From assembly GCF_032854445.1 (NCBI RefSeq), contig NC_088301.1, positions 51,943,187-52,007,186 of the forward strand: 64,000 nucleotides of DNA. Direction: 5' to 3'. Source of the stretch: Liolophura sinensis. Taxonomy: Eukaryota; Mollusca; Polyplacophora; Chitonida; Chitonidae. Shown in pieces: positions 51,101 to 62,700 of this stretch. The position numbers were made by a program, and so were the translations under genes. The notes under the pieces were generated by a model, which saw nothing but the letters and a program-made list of their open reading frames with translations, ran no database searches and was not told where the DNA came from. How positions within the stretch are numbered: position 1 is the stretch's first letter; the number at the start of each line of letters is the position of its first letter.

Positions 51101-52335
51101 AACGTTGACAGACACCTAAGTTGTTCACACTGACGACAGTTCAAAACTACATGGCATTGAAAAGTGGCTGTCGTGACTGTGGTGTATATGGAATAAATTT
51201 ATTTCACCATAAAAGAAATGCTGTAGCACCACAATTAGTGCCCTACACACAGACTTGTAAAGGTTGTCAGGGGATGCTGATTTTTAAGGCAAAATGGGCA
51301 TCATTGAAATTAATGGCAGAAGAACAACAACTTTGTCTGCATTGGCTGTTTGACTTCTTTCACTATCACCGGTATTTTCTGATGGAACAATGACTTTCCA
51401 CTGACTGTTTATTTCAATGAAAGCACTTCACTGTTCATATCACTGATTACTGCTGGTGCACAATGTTGTCAAGGAATGAAGCATTTGTGTATCATACTTG
51501 TGTAGAAATACACACTTGTAAGGGTCGATCAATAATCGGCTGAAAATCCCCTGGCCGCAATGTTATTAGCTGTTGAAAGAGTTGAAAGACGTTTACATGT
51601 ACAGTAAAACAAGGGTGATTATGAAGCCTATAGTAGAGCGCAGTATCCACTTTGCTGGCAGGAAGATGATATTTATACATCTAAAGGCTCAAGTAAAAAA
51701 TTACAGCTAAAAACACAGCTAATTAATTTGTGGTGCACACATCGAAGAGTGATAAAAGAACTTGGATCATGTGCCCGGATTAGAATCAGACACATTCAAG
51801 GGACAATATTAGAATATTGACGGCAATACAGAAGTACAGTGGTGTTCAATGTACGCTCATGGAAGAAGACAGGGCTGTACTAGAATACATAATCACAATC
51901 CTGCAGAGCTAGTAACGTGTATGATCTTCAAAGACTACCTCCCTGTATATTCTTCCGCAATAAGACTGCTACATGAACAAATATATTACAGCAATCAATT
52001 CGCCATAGCTGCAACTGCAATGGACTCATTGATATCGAATAAAAGTTAAGCATAAAAGTACTAACTTTCATGCTTAACCATAACAGCACTGAGAAACGAG
52101 AGGGTTCATAGTTTTGTCTTAACTTTTTGGGAGGTTGTTGTTGATGCATAACTTGATTATAAAGGAAAACTGAACACTTACTAAACAAAGGCTCAGTGGT
52201 CAGGAGATCGGACGTTTTACCCGTAGATGAAGGTTCCCAACTGAGGTGAGTTTTCGTTAATGTAACAACACTGGCCTTTCCTTCTATCTCCAAAGACGTT
52301 TGTAAGATGGTTTCGTTACAGGCGTCCGTCGCCAT
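39148..52335 (-). CDS. CERK: Ceramide kinase
   Basis: Twelve coding exons on the minus strand: 52335-52182, 50040-49768, 49115-48987, 48828-48765, 45984-45842, 45083-45009, 44085-43933, 42866-42761, 41818-41745, 41370-41165, 40705-40503, 39235-39148. All junctions are GT-AG and in phase, giving 555 residues (human 537). It phosphorylates ceramide to ceramide-1-phosphate with ATP. Seen: an N-terminal region in the position of the PH domain (to about 140), the diacylglycerol-kinase-type catalytic domain with NPYGGK (155-160) and GGDG (212-215), IGIIPAGSTD, DSIGIDV, the CERK-specific CxxxCxxC (C363, C367, C370) and LGDGCADL, then EVYRVREF-like and QLVNIFARGIEE segments at the C-terminus. The start MATDACNET aligns with the human start; an upstream in-frame ATG at 52482 is less likely. 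Introns hold SINEs, foldback elements and a tandem array. Confidence 0.95.
40117..40259. mobile_element. MITE-like element with terminal inverted repeats
   Basis: GGGGCCACTTTCACAGAGCT at the left and AGCTTTTGGGAAAGTGGCCA at the right are imperfect reverse complements, about 143 bp apart end to end, in a CERK intron. It has no coding capacity. Confidence 0.55.
42997..43716. repeat. Tandem array, about ten 72-74-bp units with T- and A-tracts
   Basis: ACTAGGCAGTGAAAGATAAT recurs at 42997, 43069, 43141, 43214 and onward to about 43716. Each unit then has CAACAGATATAATG, a T8-12 run, CTTTTGTGT and an A12-17 run. Units differ almost only in homopolymer length. The open frames on the minus strand here are repeat by-products. 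It lies in the CERK intron between the exons at 43933 and 42866. Confidence 0.92.
45313..45579 (+). mobile_element. Full-length Nin-DC-type SINE
   Basis: GGGGCCTCCGTGGCTCAGTT head with A-box, GAGTTTAAGTTGAGC B-box region, TCCTCTCCGGACGTGGGAAG, ATAAGTGAAATATTCTTGAG and a (AAAT)n tail. It lies in a CERK intron, antisense to CERK. Confidence 0.9.
46521..46663 (+). mobile_element. Nin-DC-type SINE, 5'-truncated
   Basis: Starts inside the body (TATGTGGGAAGGTATGCCAG) and keeps the complete 3' domain (TCCTCCCACCATAATGCTGG, TATAAGTGGAATATTC) to ACACCGATCAAA. It lies in a CERK intron. Confidence 0.85.
47556..47686. mobile_element. MITE-like foldback element
   Basis: Nearly the whole 130 bp is an inverted repeat. 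GAGCATGCAACTACCGTGGC pairs with the reverse complement of GTTGCCATAGTAGTTACATG (20 of 23 matches in the core), and the termini GCCCAGTTTCATAAAGC and GCTTCATGCAAGTGGGC match. It lies in a CERK intron. Confidence 0.65.
49518..49590 (-). mobile_element. Nin-DC-type SINE, 3' fragment
   Basis: GTATTTATTTGTGTGATTGG, TGCTGTATTCAAGAATATTT; diverged remnant in a CERK intron. Confidence 0.6.
50823..51044. mobile_element. MITE-like foldback element, near-palindromic
   Basis: GCCCAATTCAACAAAGTTCT...CTGACTTA at the left pairs with TAAGTCAGGAATGACTTTGT...GAATTCGCCC at the right. The pairing continues inward to a TGATCACAT/ATGTGGTCA centre near 50930-50955. About 220 bp, in CERK intron 1. Confidence 0.6.
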
Positions 52336-53392
52336 GATTTTTCCGCCACCCCACTGTTGTGTTAACGCGAGTACTATTTTGATGTGGCTCCAAAGGGAGG
52401 GGACGCTCTTTAAAGAACTTAATATACAAACGTCCTTCCATGGGTTTCTGATTAAAAAATTAATTTGTTCTAGCAATGCCATAAAAGTTAGAATTGTATC
52501 TTGGCATGCGTCATGGTTTTACAAGTCATTTTGCTGTCATAGTTGGGAATTTCTTCTGTAGACGCGAGTATTCCACAAATGAGGCCAGAGTGGAGGATAC
52601 TCATCTGTAGACATTGGCAGCTGCATGAAACAATTCAGTCAAAATAATGTCAGTTCATTCAATTTATTTCTTTTTTTTTTACCTCATTTACATTTCATAG
52701 GTAGGAGAACTCCCTACATTGTATGTTCTCAAGTGATTGTAGGGTATTCAATAGGAACTCAATCATTTCAACTCTTCAGACTAAAGTAGAGAGTACAGGG
52801 GAAGTTACATGTAGCTATGTGTAAGCATACAGTAAAAAGTTGTTGCTTTACTGTGAGTGTAAGATGGAACCGCAGGGATTACATTCAGGATTAACTACAC
52901 TGCCAAGCATAAACAATTGTAAAACAGAATGGACCCAAATGAATCATCTACTTGAGATAAGCTTCACAAAACAAGTGGTCGCATTACTGCATGAAGAGTA
53001 TATATGTTCAAATATCCATCTAGTCAAATAACTAGAAGAAGAAAATTCAGAAACTTGTGCTGTTTATTTAAATATGAAGCATGATAACAGTTTTACAAGG
53101 ACGGCCGTTTATAACAGATCATATTAACTTTAACAGAATTGCTAACATGCATATACATGTGTAGACATCTATAATGTTTACAACAACATGCCTTGTTTGA
53201 GTACAGTAAGTACATCATGAGAAAATTGAGAAATAGCAATCTGACAAATGCAAAAACTTGGAAATATCCATAATGTATGTAAAAAAAGTTTTCTTCAAAA
53301 TACATTGCCACTGAAGTAAACACTGAAATGCCTTTACTACCATAGCACCACTTGTAATAATTTTTGGGCCAAAAAACACTACATATGCAACA

Positions 53393-53452
<60 letters not shown>

Positions 53453-54337
53453 GAAGTAGTCAACAAAACAAAAACATAACAATACAAGCAATACATTTTC
53501 TGATATTATGTGTTATCAATTAAATTGCCAGATATAATAGTTGCATATCAAAATATCTTTATAAATTTAACAATATCACACACATTGGCCTTTGGTCCAG
53601 AGTATTAGGAAAATTTAGATCTTCATTTTATTGGAACCTCATTCAAAACAGTAATTCATTAATAGGTAACGTACAATCAACAATCAGTAAAAATATATAT
53701 GTATCTTTCAAACACAGATAATAACACAAAATAGGTAACTGAAGCATGACAAAACTAGAATCCTTTGGTACTGGGGAATGGGTTACATGAACATTCTGTG
53801 AACTTGTACGAGTTTGTGTTATACTTATTTGTTTACTTATGTCGTAATTTTATACTGGAAAAATGAATCTGCAAACTAAATAATTTCACATTTCTTAACA
53901 TCCCATACTGTTCTAATTGGCATAGCCAGCTGAGGTGGTAGAACCTGTATATTAGTAGATCTCAGTAATAAGGCACATCAACCACTAGTTTACAGATGTA
54001 CATACTGACACGGTACATAAGTTCTTGTCAACAGATCTGTTAACAGCAAAATACTCCATTAGAATTAAAATGCCTTAAAAGTACAAGAAATAAAGCAACA
54101 TTCTGATCCTGCCACTAGGTAAATGCTTAACAGATCAATGATATACTGCAAAATTTCTGATAATTTAAATATAGGGTATTTAGATTAGCTCTCAAGTTTT
54201 ATAAAAAATACTTGAATCTTTTTCAAATAATTTGCATCTTTTATAATGGCACATTTTTTCTCTCCATTGAAGCACATCTGACTCTTTTTTCACTTTAGTA
54301 TGTAATTTTACTTAATGCTTAATTTTCCACATGAGTT
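52336..54337. other. Spacer between AMT and CERK, including the AMT 3'UTR
   Basis: AT-rich. Minus-strand AATAAA signals (TTTATT on plus) occur near 53627-53632 and 52663-52668, so the AMT transcript probably ends within it. The CERK promoter must lie in the left few hundred bases. No other gene was seen. Confidence 0.4.
53396..53449. repeat. (TG)n(TA)n microsatellite
   Basis: A short GTGTGTGT run leads into about 23 TA units. Confidence 0.9.
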
Positions 54338-57300
54338 TTATTTCAGTATAAAATATTTTGACGGTACAAATGGCATTTTGCTGACAACTGCGTCTACCAT
54401 TTTCTTTCTAACTTCCAACTTGACTTTTGTGCCAACTTTGGCTTTTTCTAGAGAGATGTATCCCATGGCAATATTCTTCTTTAGAGTTGGGGATGGGCAA
54501 CCACTGGTGATTATTCCAATCTGATCTTCAGACTCACTATAAACCAAAGAACCACCTGAAATTGAAAGCCGATATAAATACAATGTATATGTGTGCTCAT
54601 AAATACAAATGTACCAACATAACTATGCAAATTAAGAAACATGATCAATACTAGAAATAGCACTTAATAGTACCTTAATAGCCACAGTAGCACAATGGCC
54701 TTATTACCACTAAGGCTCCAAGAACTGTAGAAGCATAGGAATATGATGGTGTCAACTGATTTAAAGTAATAAAATTCAGGACTTTCATCGATGAAGAAAT
54801 TCCTAATGCTTGTATCCTGGTATTTGATCTTAATTCAGTTAAAAAAAAAACTTCTTTTCACTGCTATCAGTTGTATACCTCTTGCTGGAGAGCCACTGGA
54901 AAGAAAGCCAACTCTGCGTCTTCTTGGTTTATTTTTCAACTGATCCAGGATTATCTCAGCACCAGGAAAGTTTGCTGCATATTCACGGCGCCGTTTTCCT
55001 GCAAAAAATTCACAAATATCTTACAACAAGTACATCTATAGTTGTTCATTGACGCCAGAAACTGCAAATGGAAAATGTCATTGAAAAACTATTGCCACAG
55101 CTTAAATAGGGTCAACAATTATTTATTTGATTAGAGTTTTACACTGCACACAAGAATATTTCACTTAAATGACAACAGCTAGCATTATGGTGGAAGGAAG
55201 CAGGCCGGAGTGGCATGAAAACCTATGACCATCTGTGGGCTGCTGGCAGACCTTCCCACGTTTGACCAGAGAGGAAGCCAGCATGAGCTGCACAGCGATC
55301 AAATTGGTGAGAGGCTCCTTGGTCATTGTGCTACATTAGTACGCTAAACACTAGGCCCTGGAAGCCCAAAAACATGTAGGGTCAACATGCTAACAAAATC
55401 TTGTTCACTTGCAATCATGTTAGGTTTGACTGAACATTTGTTTGAGCGTACAGTGTATGCTACATACTCATACTCCACCCCTCACATAGCTCCTAGTCCA
55501 CAGTTAAATGTGCATGGATGCTGCTTGCAAACATATCTACCTATTGTCCAAGTAAGAGCTGCTTCAACAGGAGTTGTCGTTTCATCAATGTCATTGCCAT
55601 AAAGACATAAACCTGCTTCCAATCGTAAACTGTCCCTAGGCCCTAAACCTGTCAGGCGTACGTCTGCATCTTGAGACTCTAGCAACTTTTCTGCCAGTTC
55701 TGTTGCACGGTTTGCCTCAACAGAAATCTGTAACAAAGGTAATAGTTAGAAACAATCTTGGTGTTGGGTGTTACTCTCGCAACACAGAAGATGTACATAT
55801 TGTGAACATGTAATAGCGTAATACTGGGAATGATAACAACTGCAGAACACATATTTATTCTTATTTATTTATTTGATTGGTGTTATATGCCCTACTTAAG
55901 AATATTTCACTTGTATATGATGGCGACGAGCATCATGGTGGGAGGGAACTAGGTAAATCCCGGGGGGAAACCCACGACTATCCACAGGTTGATGGCATGG
56001 TTGACAGGTCCAGCGTACAGCCAAAGAGGAAGCCAGCATGAGCTGGACTGGAACTCACAGGGACTGCATTGGTGGGAGGCTCCTGGGTCATTGCACAGCA
56101 CTGGTGTGCTGCCTCCCTCAGCCATGGATGCCCCCTGCAGTTTTTGTTCAACTGTGAAATGTACTAGGTATAACTTCTATGATTTATGTCACTGCGAGTG
56201 TGGGCTTATTCCTTTGCATGACAAAGTCACAACCTGACTGTTATCACACACTACAATCCAACTCTGTGACATCATTTTGTGAGGATGAAAAGTCACACAC
56301 ATGCAGTCATCATAAATATCCCTATTATGTTGGGAAGTTGGATTGGTCTTCTATGAATTTCAATAAATATGTATAAAGCAATATGCACATTATCTCTATA
56401 TACAAAGACACATCGGATATAACTTATATCACTAAATGTTCAAAAGACACACTTCAATATTGCACACAGTCCCAGGATGAATTTGTCCAGTATAAATTTG
56501 AATACACTATTGAACAGTTATGGCAGCACACACTTCTACACCATCCTCTCCTGTGTAGCCACATCTAGTAACTCTGCACTCAGGTATGCCAAACAAAGAT
56601 GTTACAATGCTAGTCATAAATGGGAGGCGGTTAAGGTCCACTGACAGACCTGGCTGGAGAACTTTTGTCATGTCTGGTCCTGGAAATAAACACATATGCA
56701 TGTCATATTTTGAACACATGTCAAATTGAACAATGAGTAGGAGAGACAAATTATTAAAAATAAATTATTTTTTGCCAACATATTCTGTTGATAATAAAGG
56801 ACGCCTTTCATACAATCTTTCACTTTTTTGAAGTTCAGTTTAAGGGATTTAATTATTAACAAATATACAGTACTCCAAGATTGGTATGTAAACATGCAAT
56901 TTCAGAAGTACATAAAGACCTTCAAATGATAGTTTTCTATGTCCACACATAATATTTTCTCAAAAAAGTACTAATCAAACTTCACAAAAAAACTCTGAAG
57001 TGACCTTATAATGTGGATGGATCCATTAGAATCAAGCAAGATGTCTCTCTTGATAATGTTAAAATTTAGGTGACTATTTAATTGATTTGTGTTGTATGTT
57101 TGTGCCACACATGTGGGATTTATATAATCTTCCAAATACCTTGTAAAGCAAGTAAACCATTATCAACAGGTTCCACAACCACATCCAAGCCAATGTCTTT
57201 AAACTCCTTGGCCCTTGACTATAAGATAAATATATATATATATATATATAAATGTGTGTATATAGAAAAATAAAACGTGCAATTTCCACACACAATAAAA

Positions 57301-59212
57301 TTCAGAATGCACTACCTGAGAGTGTCCAATTTTCACATTTTTCAAAAATTATCATCAACTGAACTGTATATGCTTCACTGTCAAATACAATCATGTATTA
57401 CTATACCCTATGCCTGGTTTCTTGCACATGTACATCAATGGATATGTAGGAAATTTTCCACGTAACTGAGAAAAAGCAGCCTATCAGAGTGCACAACGAC
57501 AATGTGTCAGCTATCTTTTAGACGTACAGACATGTTTTGTGAAATTTAAGGAAGTAATCTATGGTAATCTATGTTTAGTATGAAAAAAAATACACCTTTC
57601 AAACCAAGGTACTAGGATAATATCAGAATTCTGGATAAATATTTGACTGTTTCTTAAAACAACACACACATTTAAAGACATGGACTTAAAATGATTCTCA
57701 GGCTTCTAAACCCTAAATAAAGAAAATACAAACTTTCTCAATACACATTTTAAAAGATAAAAATGCTATATTTATACACATAAATGTCCAGCGTACTCAC
57801 CATCATGTGAGGAAGAACTTTGTGGGCACAACCAGCATTGGACACCACATAGAGATATTTATCTCCAGTTTTGGTAACAATTAGGTCATCTATAATCCCT
57901 CCCTTCTCATTGGTGAAGACTGACAAAGTTCCCTGTCCATCTGAAAGTCCATCAACATCAGCCACCACAAGACTCTCCATGAATTTGACTCTGTCTTTGC
58001 CATGAATTCTACACTGCTGCATGTGGGAAACATCAAACAGCCCCACTTTTTGTCGGACATGATTATGTGATACTGGTATACTGTCATCATATTGCAATGG
58101 CATTGACCATCCTGCAAATGGTACCATTTTACCACCATGGCTAATGTGCAAGTCATACAGGTTTGTCACCTTTAAGGGCTCCTTCTGAAAACAAAAATGG
58201 AATTATTCTGATACCTGCATTCAGACAAAGTAGACAAAATTTGGGCCTTGCAAAGATGATAGAAAAGTATAAGAAACATTCATGTATTACTGAGATAAAT
58301 GTATTATAAGCAAAGTATCTATGCAGATATTCATTTTGACAATCTCCATATTTCGACTTTAATTATGTCATCCTCAAGAGAACTGTGCCAAGTAAGGCAC
58401 ATTTTGGCTACATATACACGTACACAGTAGGCTCCCAGAAAGGCACAAATAACAAGCATGTCTAATAAGATAAGCCTGGTAATATACATTCACGGTGTTG
58501 GTTAAGAACATGTCAGTGGGACAGATTTGGCAGTATATGCAATGATGAATGGACTGCTGTGTAGTGTATGATATGACACAATAAGTGACATCTGCAAACA
58601 AATTGAAACACGGAGGTCATCACAATGAATTTGTTCAGAGTTAGTTTGCATATCTACTATTTGCCAAGCTGTTCTCATTAGATCAACTAGATGAGATAAA
58701 TCTCCTGTGCATATGTACTTTTCCATAATAGATGGTTTGCAACAGCAGCCATCTTTGAGGTAAGTTTGTGTATTGCCCAGTAGGTGTCTGTTGTTAAAGG
58801 TGTCAAAAGCCTTCCAGAGGCCCTTGGCTGGTGAGGGCATAAAATGGGCAATATACGCAATACCTCAAAGATGGCTGCCATAGCAAACCATCTATAAGGT
58901 TTGAGGCCTCTTATTATTTTTTGAGACAATAACTCAACCATGGGGTTGGACTAGAGAGAAATGCAAGGTATACCGCGCAGATCTCTATGTACACGTAGTT
59001 GGAAAAGCAACGCTAACTTATCCATGTGTCAGTGACATAAACATGTACATGTACGTAGATCATTCATGCAATAATTTGTCAACACAAAAATGACCTTTAT
59101 ATGCATTTTAAATACCCCAAAGTCTCACCTGTTTACCCATGTTTCTAACTACATTGTATTGATTTTCGGTAATTTTGTGCAACAACTGTGCAAACTGTTT
59201 AGCCCTCCACAT
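54338..59212 (-). CDS. AMT: Aminomethyltransferase, glycine cleavage system T-protein (mitochondrial)
   Basis: Exons on the minus strand: 59212-59129, 58184-57801, 57218-57140, 56679-56534, 55727-55541, 54998-54879, 54555-54338; all in phase, 405 residues (human 403). The enzyme releases ammonia and passes the methylene group from the H-protein lipoyl arm to tetrahydrofolate in the mitochondrial matrix. Exon 1 ([13 protein letters not shown]...NMGKQ) is short, basic and amphipathic, as expected for a targeting presequence, and joins phase 0 to [13 protein letters not shown]. Seen: [34 protein letters not shown] with the catalytic Asp (127/128), [37 protein letters not shown], and the C-terminal [17 protein letters not shown] and [11 protein letters not shown]. 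Two SINEs and a hairpin repeat sit in its introns. Confidence 0.95.
55117..55370 (-). mobile_element. Nin-DC-type SINE, diverged full length
   Basis: ATTATTTATTTGATTAGAGT, CACAAGAATATTTCACTTAA, TAGCATTATGGTGG, CTGCTGGCAGACCTTCCCAC, and a decayed tRNA head at the right. AGGGTCAACA occurs on both sides (55107-55116 and 55378-55387), a possible target duplication. It lies in an AMT intron. Confidence 0.85.
55858..56134 (-). mobile_element. Nin-DC-type SINE, diverged full length
   Basis: TTATTTATTTGATTGGTGTT, TTAAGAATATTTCACTTGTA, CCCGGGGGGAAACCCACGAC, AGGAAGCCAGCATGAGCTGG, and the decayed tRNA head ending GCCATGGATGCCCC. It lies in an AMT intron. Confidence 0.88.
57229..57250. repeat. (TA)n microsatellite next to a splice acceptor
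   Basis: A TA run beginning only about 10 bp upstream of the AMT exon that starts at 57218, within the intron end. Confidence 0.8.
58730..58893. repeat. Inverted repeat with 50-bp arms
   Basis: Left arm 58730-58779 (AGATGGTTTGC, GCAGCCATCTTTGAGGTA, TATTGCCCA) and right arm 58845-58893 are reverse complements with about 85-90% identity. The loop is about 65 bp. It lies in AMT intron 1. It may be a small foldback transposon; a structured RNA is also possible. Confidence 0.85.
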
Positions 59213-59794
59213 GACTTCGGACGAAAACGGCAACACGTGGAAAAAGGACACGCCCACTTCGACAGTAGCGCCCTCTGTTGTTGATCAGATTCCAACGTAT
59301 GGAGTGATGGTTTCGAAAGATTTGAAGGTCTAGACATTCGGAATGAGCAAATTCTCTTAGGCAAAGGCAGATTCAAGAGGAAAGGACAAACCTAAAGTTC
59401 TAGAGTATCTTATGTGGGCGCGCAGTGTAATGAAAACAACTGAAAATGGCGCCCAGAAATCGCGTGGCAGGCTTTCCAGGACACTGTCTATGTCGCAATT
59501 TGATTGGCCAATCGTAAATCAGTTGTTCAGCGTTTATTTTCAGAATTTTACATTAAATAACGGACTGATCGACAAAATACAATCCAAAGACATTCTATGG
59601 ACACAGGTCTTTATGTAACAGGGCTTACTAGCTTGATTTAAGAGATTGTTCTCAAAATAAAATGAATGTATCAAATACCAACGGCAATCGAACTGACCAA
59701 TAAGATCAAGCGTTGTAAGGCTCAATTCGACTGGACAAACAGGAAGACATTTGCAGGCTTACATTATTCTGAGATTCCATAAAATCGTCCGAAA
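59213..59794. promoter_or_regulatory. Divergent AMT/ING3 promoter region
   Basis: The two start codons face away from each other across about 580 bp. GATTGGCCAATC at 59502-59513 is a perfect palindrome giving a CCAAT box in both directions (NF-Y type). AAAATGGCGCC at 59443-59453 matches the YY1 core. No TATA box is placed convincingly for either gene. Regulatory roles are inferred. Confidence 0.6.
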
Positions 59795-62700
59795 ATGCTC
59801 TACTTAGAAGATTATCTGGAAAGTAAGTGCAGATCAAGGCTGTTTAATGCAAACGTATGTAGTTAATTGTTCGCTTAAGTGTTCTTAATAGGGCATATAC
59901 TTGTGTCTTTGCTCAAAATTCTTGACTTTGTGTTCGTTTCAGTGATAGAAAATCTACCGATGGAAATGAGAGATCGCTTGACAGAAATGAGAGAAATGGA
60001 TTTACAAGTACAAAGTAAGATTGTTTACTCTACTTGTCATCTAAAATGTCTAGGATAATGTTATGCACTTGTTTCAACGTGTCAGGTAGTTTTTAAACTA
60101 TTGTTCTATACTCGAATAAGGCAACTGCCGTATTCTTAGATGTTTCATGTAGTTCTTCTCTGCTCCGATAGGTGGCGCCACGAAACGTCTATTACATCTG
60201 CACATGACACCACTTTTAAAAGTGTTAATATCACATGTACATTTTAAAGAACAATGCAGTTATGTTGTTTTCTCTTTTTTAATATTATATGTATTTGAAT
60301 TTTATATGTCCTTCAGTTGCAAAAATATTTTGTTTTATTTGACACTGTGTTACTGACCAAAGCTGATCTTCATAAATTTATTTACCCATTTAAAGTTGAA
60401 GTTTTCTGCCTGATTATTTTTGCTGCCATAAGATTAAGGCAGAAACGCATTATTTCACAGATTGTCTGTGACACAGTTTTTTGGCTTTTTATTTATTATG
60501 AGCAATAGTGCTCAAGTTAAAAAGATTTTCCTTACATGAAACTGTGTGGAAGGAATAGGAATGTATTTATGATCCAGTTAACATTATTAAGTAGGCCTGA
60601 AATGATTTCGTTTGTTTAGTACTGCTAAAAAATTAAAAAAAAAAAAAAAATAAAAACAAACAATCAAAAAAAATCCAAGGATTACTTAGTACATTTCTTT
60701 TTATGTTATAAATAAAGTATATAACCATTTTAAACTCGGTCTGTTGTGTAGGCCCCTACCCTAGTCTGTAGGACTGGAATTGTAGGCTACAGTTCCTCTG
60801 ATTGAGCATACCAAAGTTATAAGAAGTTCTGCTTAAAAGAACTAATACACACTTTCTTGTGGGTTTCTAGTCTTAATTTTAGTAATCAAAAAATGCATAG
60901 ATGTGCAGTTATTCAAAAGGCCAGAGCTGCAGGGGCCTATGCAGCCATATAGCTATTGCCTATTTGATTAGGATAGTATAATTCTGCTTATCCAAGGGTC
61001 GTCTAAAAAAACGGGCCTTCAGCTATCTGAAGTAACTTTTGGGGCCTAGCAGGCCTTGGGATCCCGATTTGGCTGTTATATGATGTACTGCTGAATGGCC
61101 TGTTTATCTAACCTTCCTACCAAAATTGCTTAAAATGCATCTGTGAGACCAGAGCTTGGGGAGCATTTTATATATATTATGACATTTTGCACACCTTCAG
61201 GATCCCTACATAAATATATCATGTTTTCCAGGCCTAGCCTGTTTGAATGGAGTGGTTTAAAATTGCATGTATGTGGCGTGTACATGTACATTTATCAAGT
61301 AAAAGTGTTTTCCTGAAGAAATTCATTTTTTTCAAAAGCAGATTATGCAGCCTATTTGTACAAAGGCAAGAAAATATTTGTAAACTACAGGTAGGATTTG
61401 GGAAGAGATAACTGCTATGATTCTAACAGGTTTTCAGAAAAAATGTTTTATTACTAGGTGGTCATACATGTAGATTATATTTTATCATATCATCAAAATA
61501 TTGATAGCTTAGCTTCATTTATATACAAAATTAAGGAATGGTGTGCAGTAACCTTCATTTGCTTTCATTTTAAATTAATTATGCATGGAAACTAGGATGT
61601 GGTTGTGAGAACTATAAATTGTCATCTAAATTAATCCAAATTGATAACCATGGAGGTATGCACTTTAAATATTTACAAATGTCTAGCTTAGTTAGCTTAA
61701 TTGGGTCTTCCCCCCCCCCCCCCCAAAAAAACATTCAGCCTTATGGAGTAAATAAAGGTACTTAGTAGAATTATGTAGTATTGCACTGTGCTCAGTGCAA
61801 CTTAAAAAAAAACAACAAACTAGAATGCCTGCAGGTGCAAGGCTTTCAAGAAGTCTGTAGGCATGGCTTTCAGCATCTGCTTCTGCTTCAGTACAGAGCC
61901 ATTTGGGATGTCACAATGTTAATTTTAACATTCGTTCAGCAAGTCAGCAATTCTGGTATATTTAGATACACTGATTGCTTTGGAAAATCATGGACAGTTA
62001 ACTAGGCAGTTCAAGCTCATGTAATTGTCCAATTACCCTCAATGTCCAGTACGTAGATATGTATTTATGAAATAGGGTGATGTTAAACACTTTGGTTGAT
62101 TACAAATTTCTGGCTGTCATAATTTTTGATTGATAGGCCATTGAAATTCAGTAAATTTAAAACCCCTAAAATTGATTATTTCCTTGTATCTAAAAAAGCA
62201 AAGCAAAAGCAAATTCAGAATCGCCATAGAAAGAAAAAATTCAAAACTTCTGTTAAGTCAGGTATTTGACAAGTGGTGAGCTTTGAATAGTTGTCCAGCT
62301 TGGAAACCTAATTAGGTGTTGGTTCAGTTCCATGTTTTAATCTGGTATATTCCAGATTTCCACTAGTGCTCCAATCTTTTAAGACCTCAGTTGCAATAAG
62401 TGAGAAAGTAAGAAAGTTAGCCACTTACTTGCCAAAGATTGGTAGTTTAATTTTATTTTTGTCAGGCTATATGGTTTTCAACTCTATAATTTATAAAGTG
62501 ACTGTTGTGAGAGCTAGTTCTGTTGTGCAATAGAACCATTTTTTTAAATTACGACATTAAAATCCAATGAAATAGATAAATAATATCCGGGTATTGTACA
62601 TAAAGCATAGACTGATAAAGTACATGTAAGCTTTTGGTTTGTATTTCAGATGCTGTTGACAGTCTAGATGATAGAGTTAAAACATTTTTCAAAAAGTGTT

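Noticed and set aside
53093-53496. Minus-strand frames with Ile-Tyr repeats
   Set aside because: They are translation of the (TA)n microsatellite.
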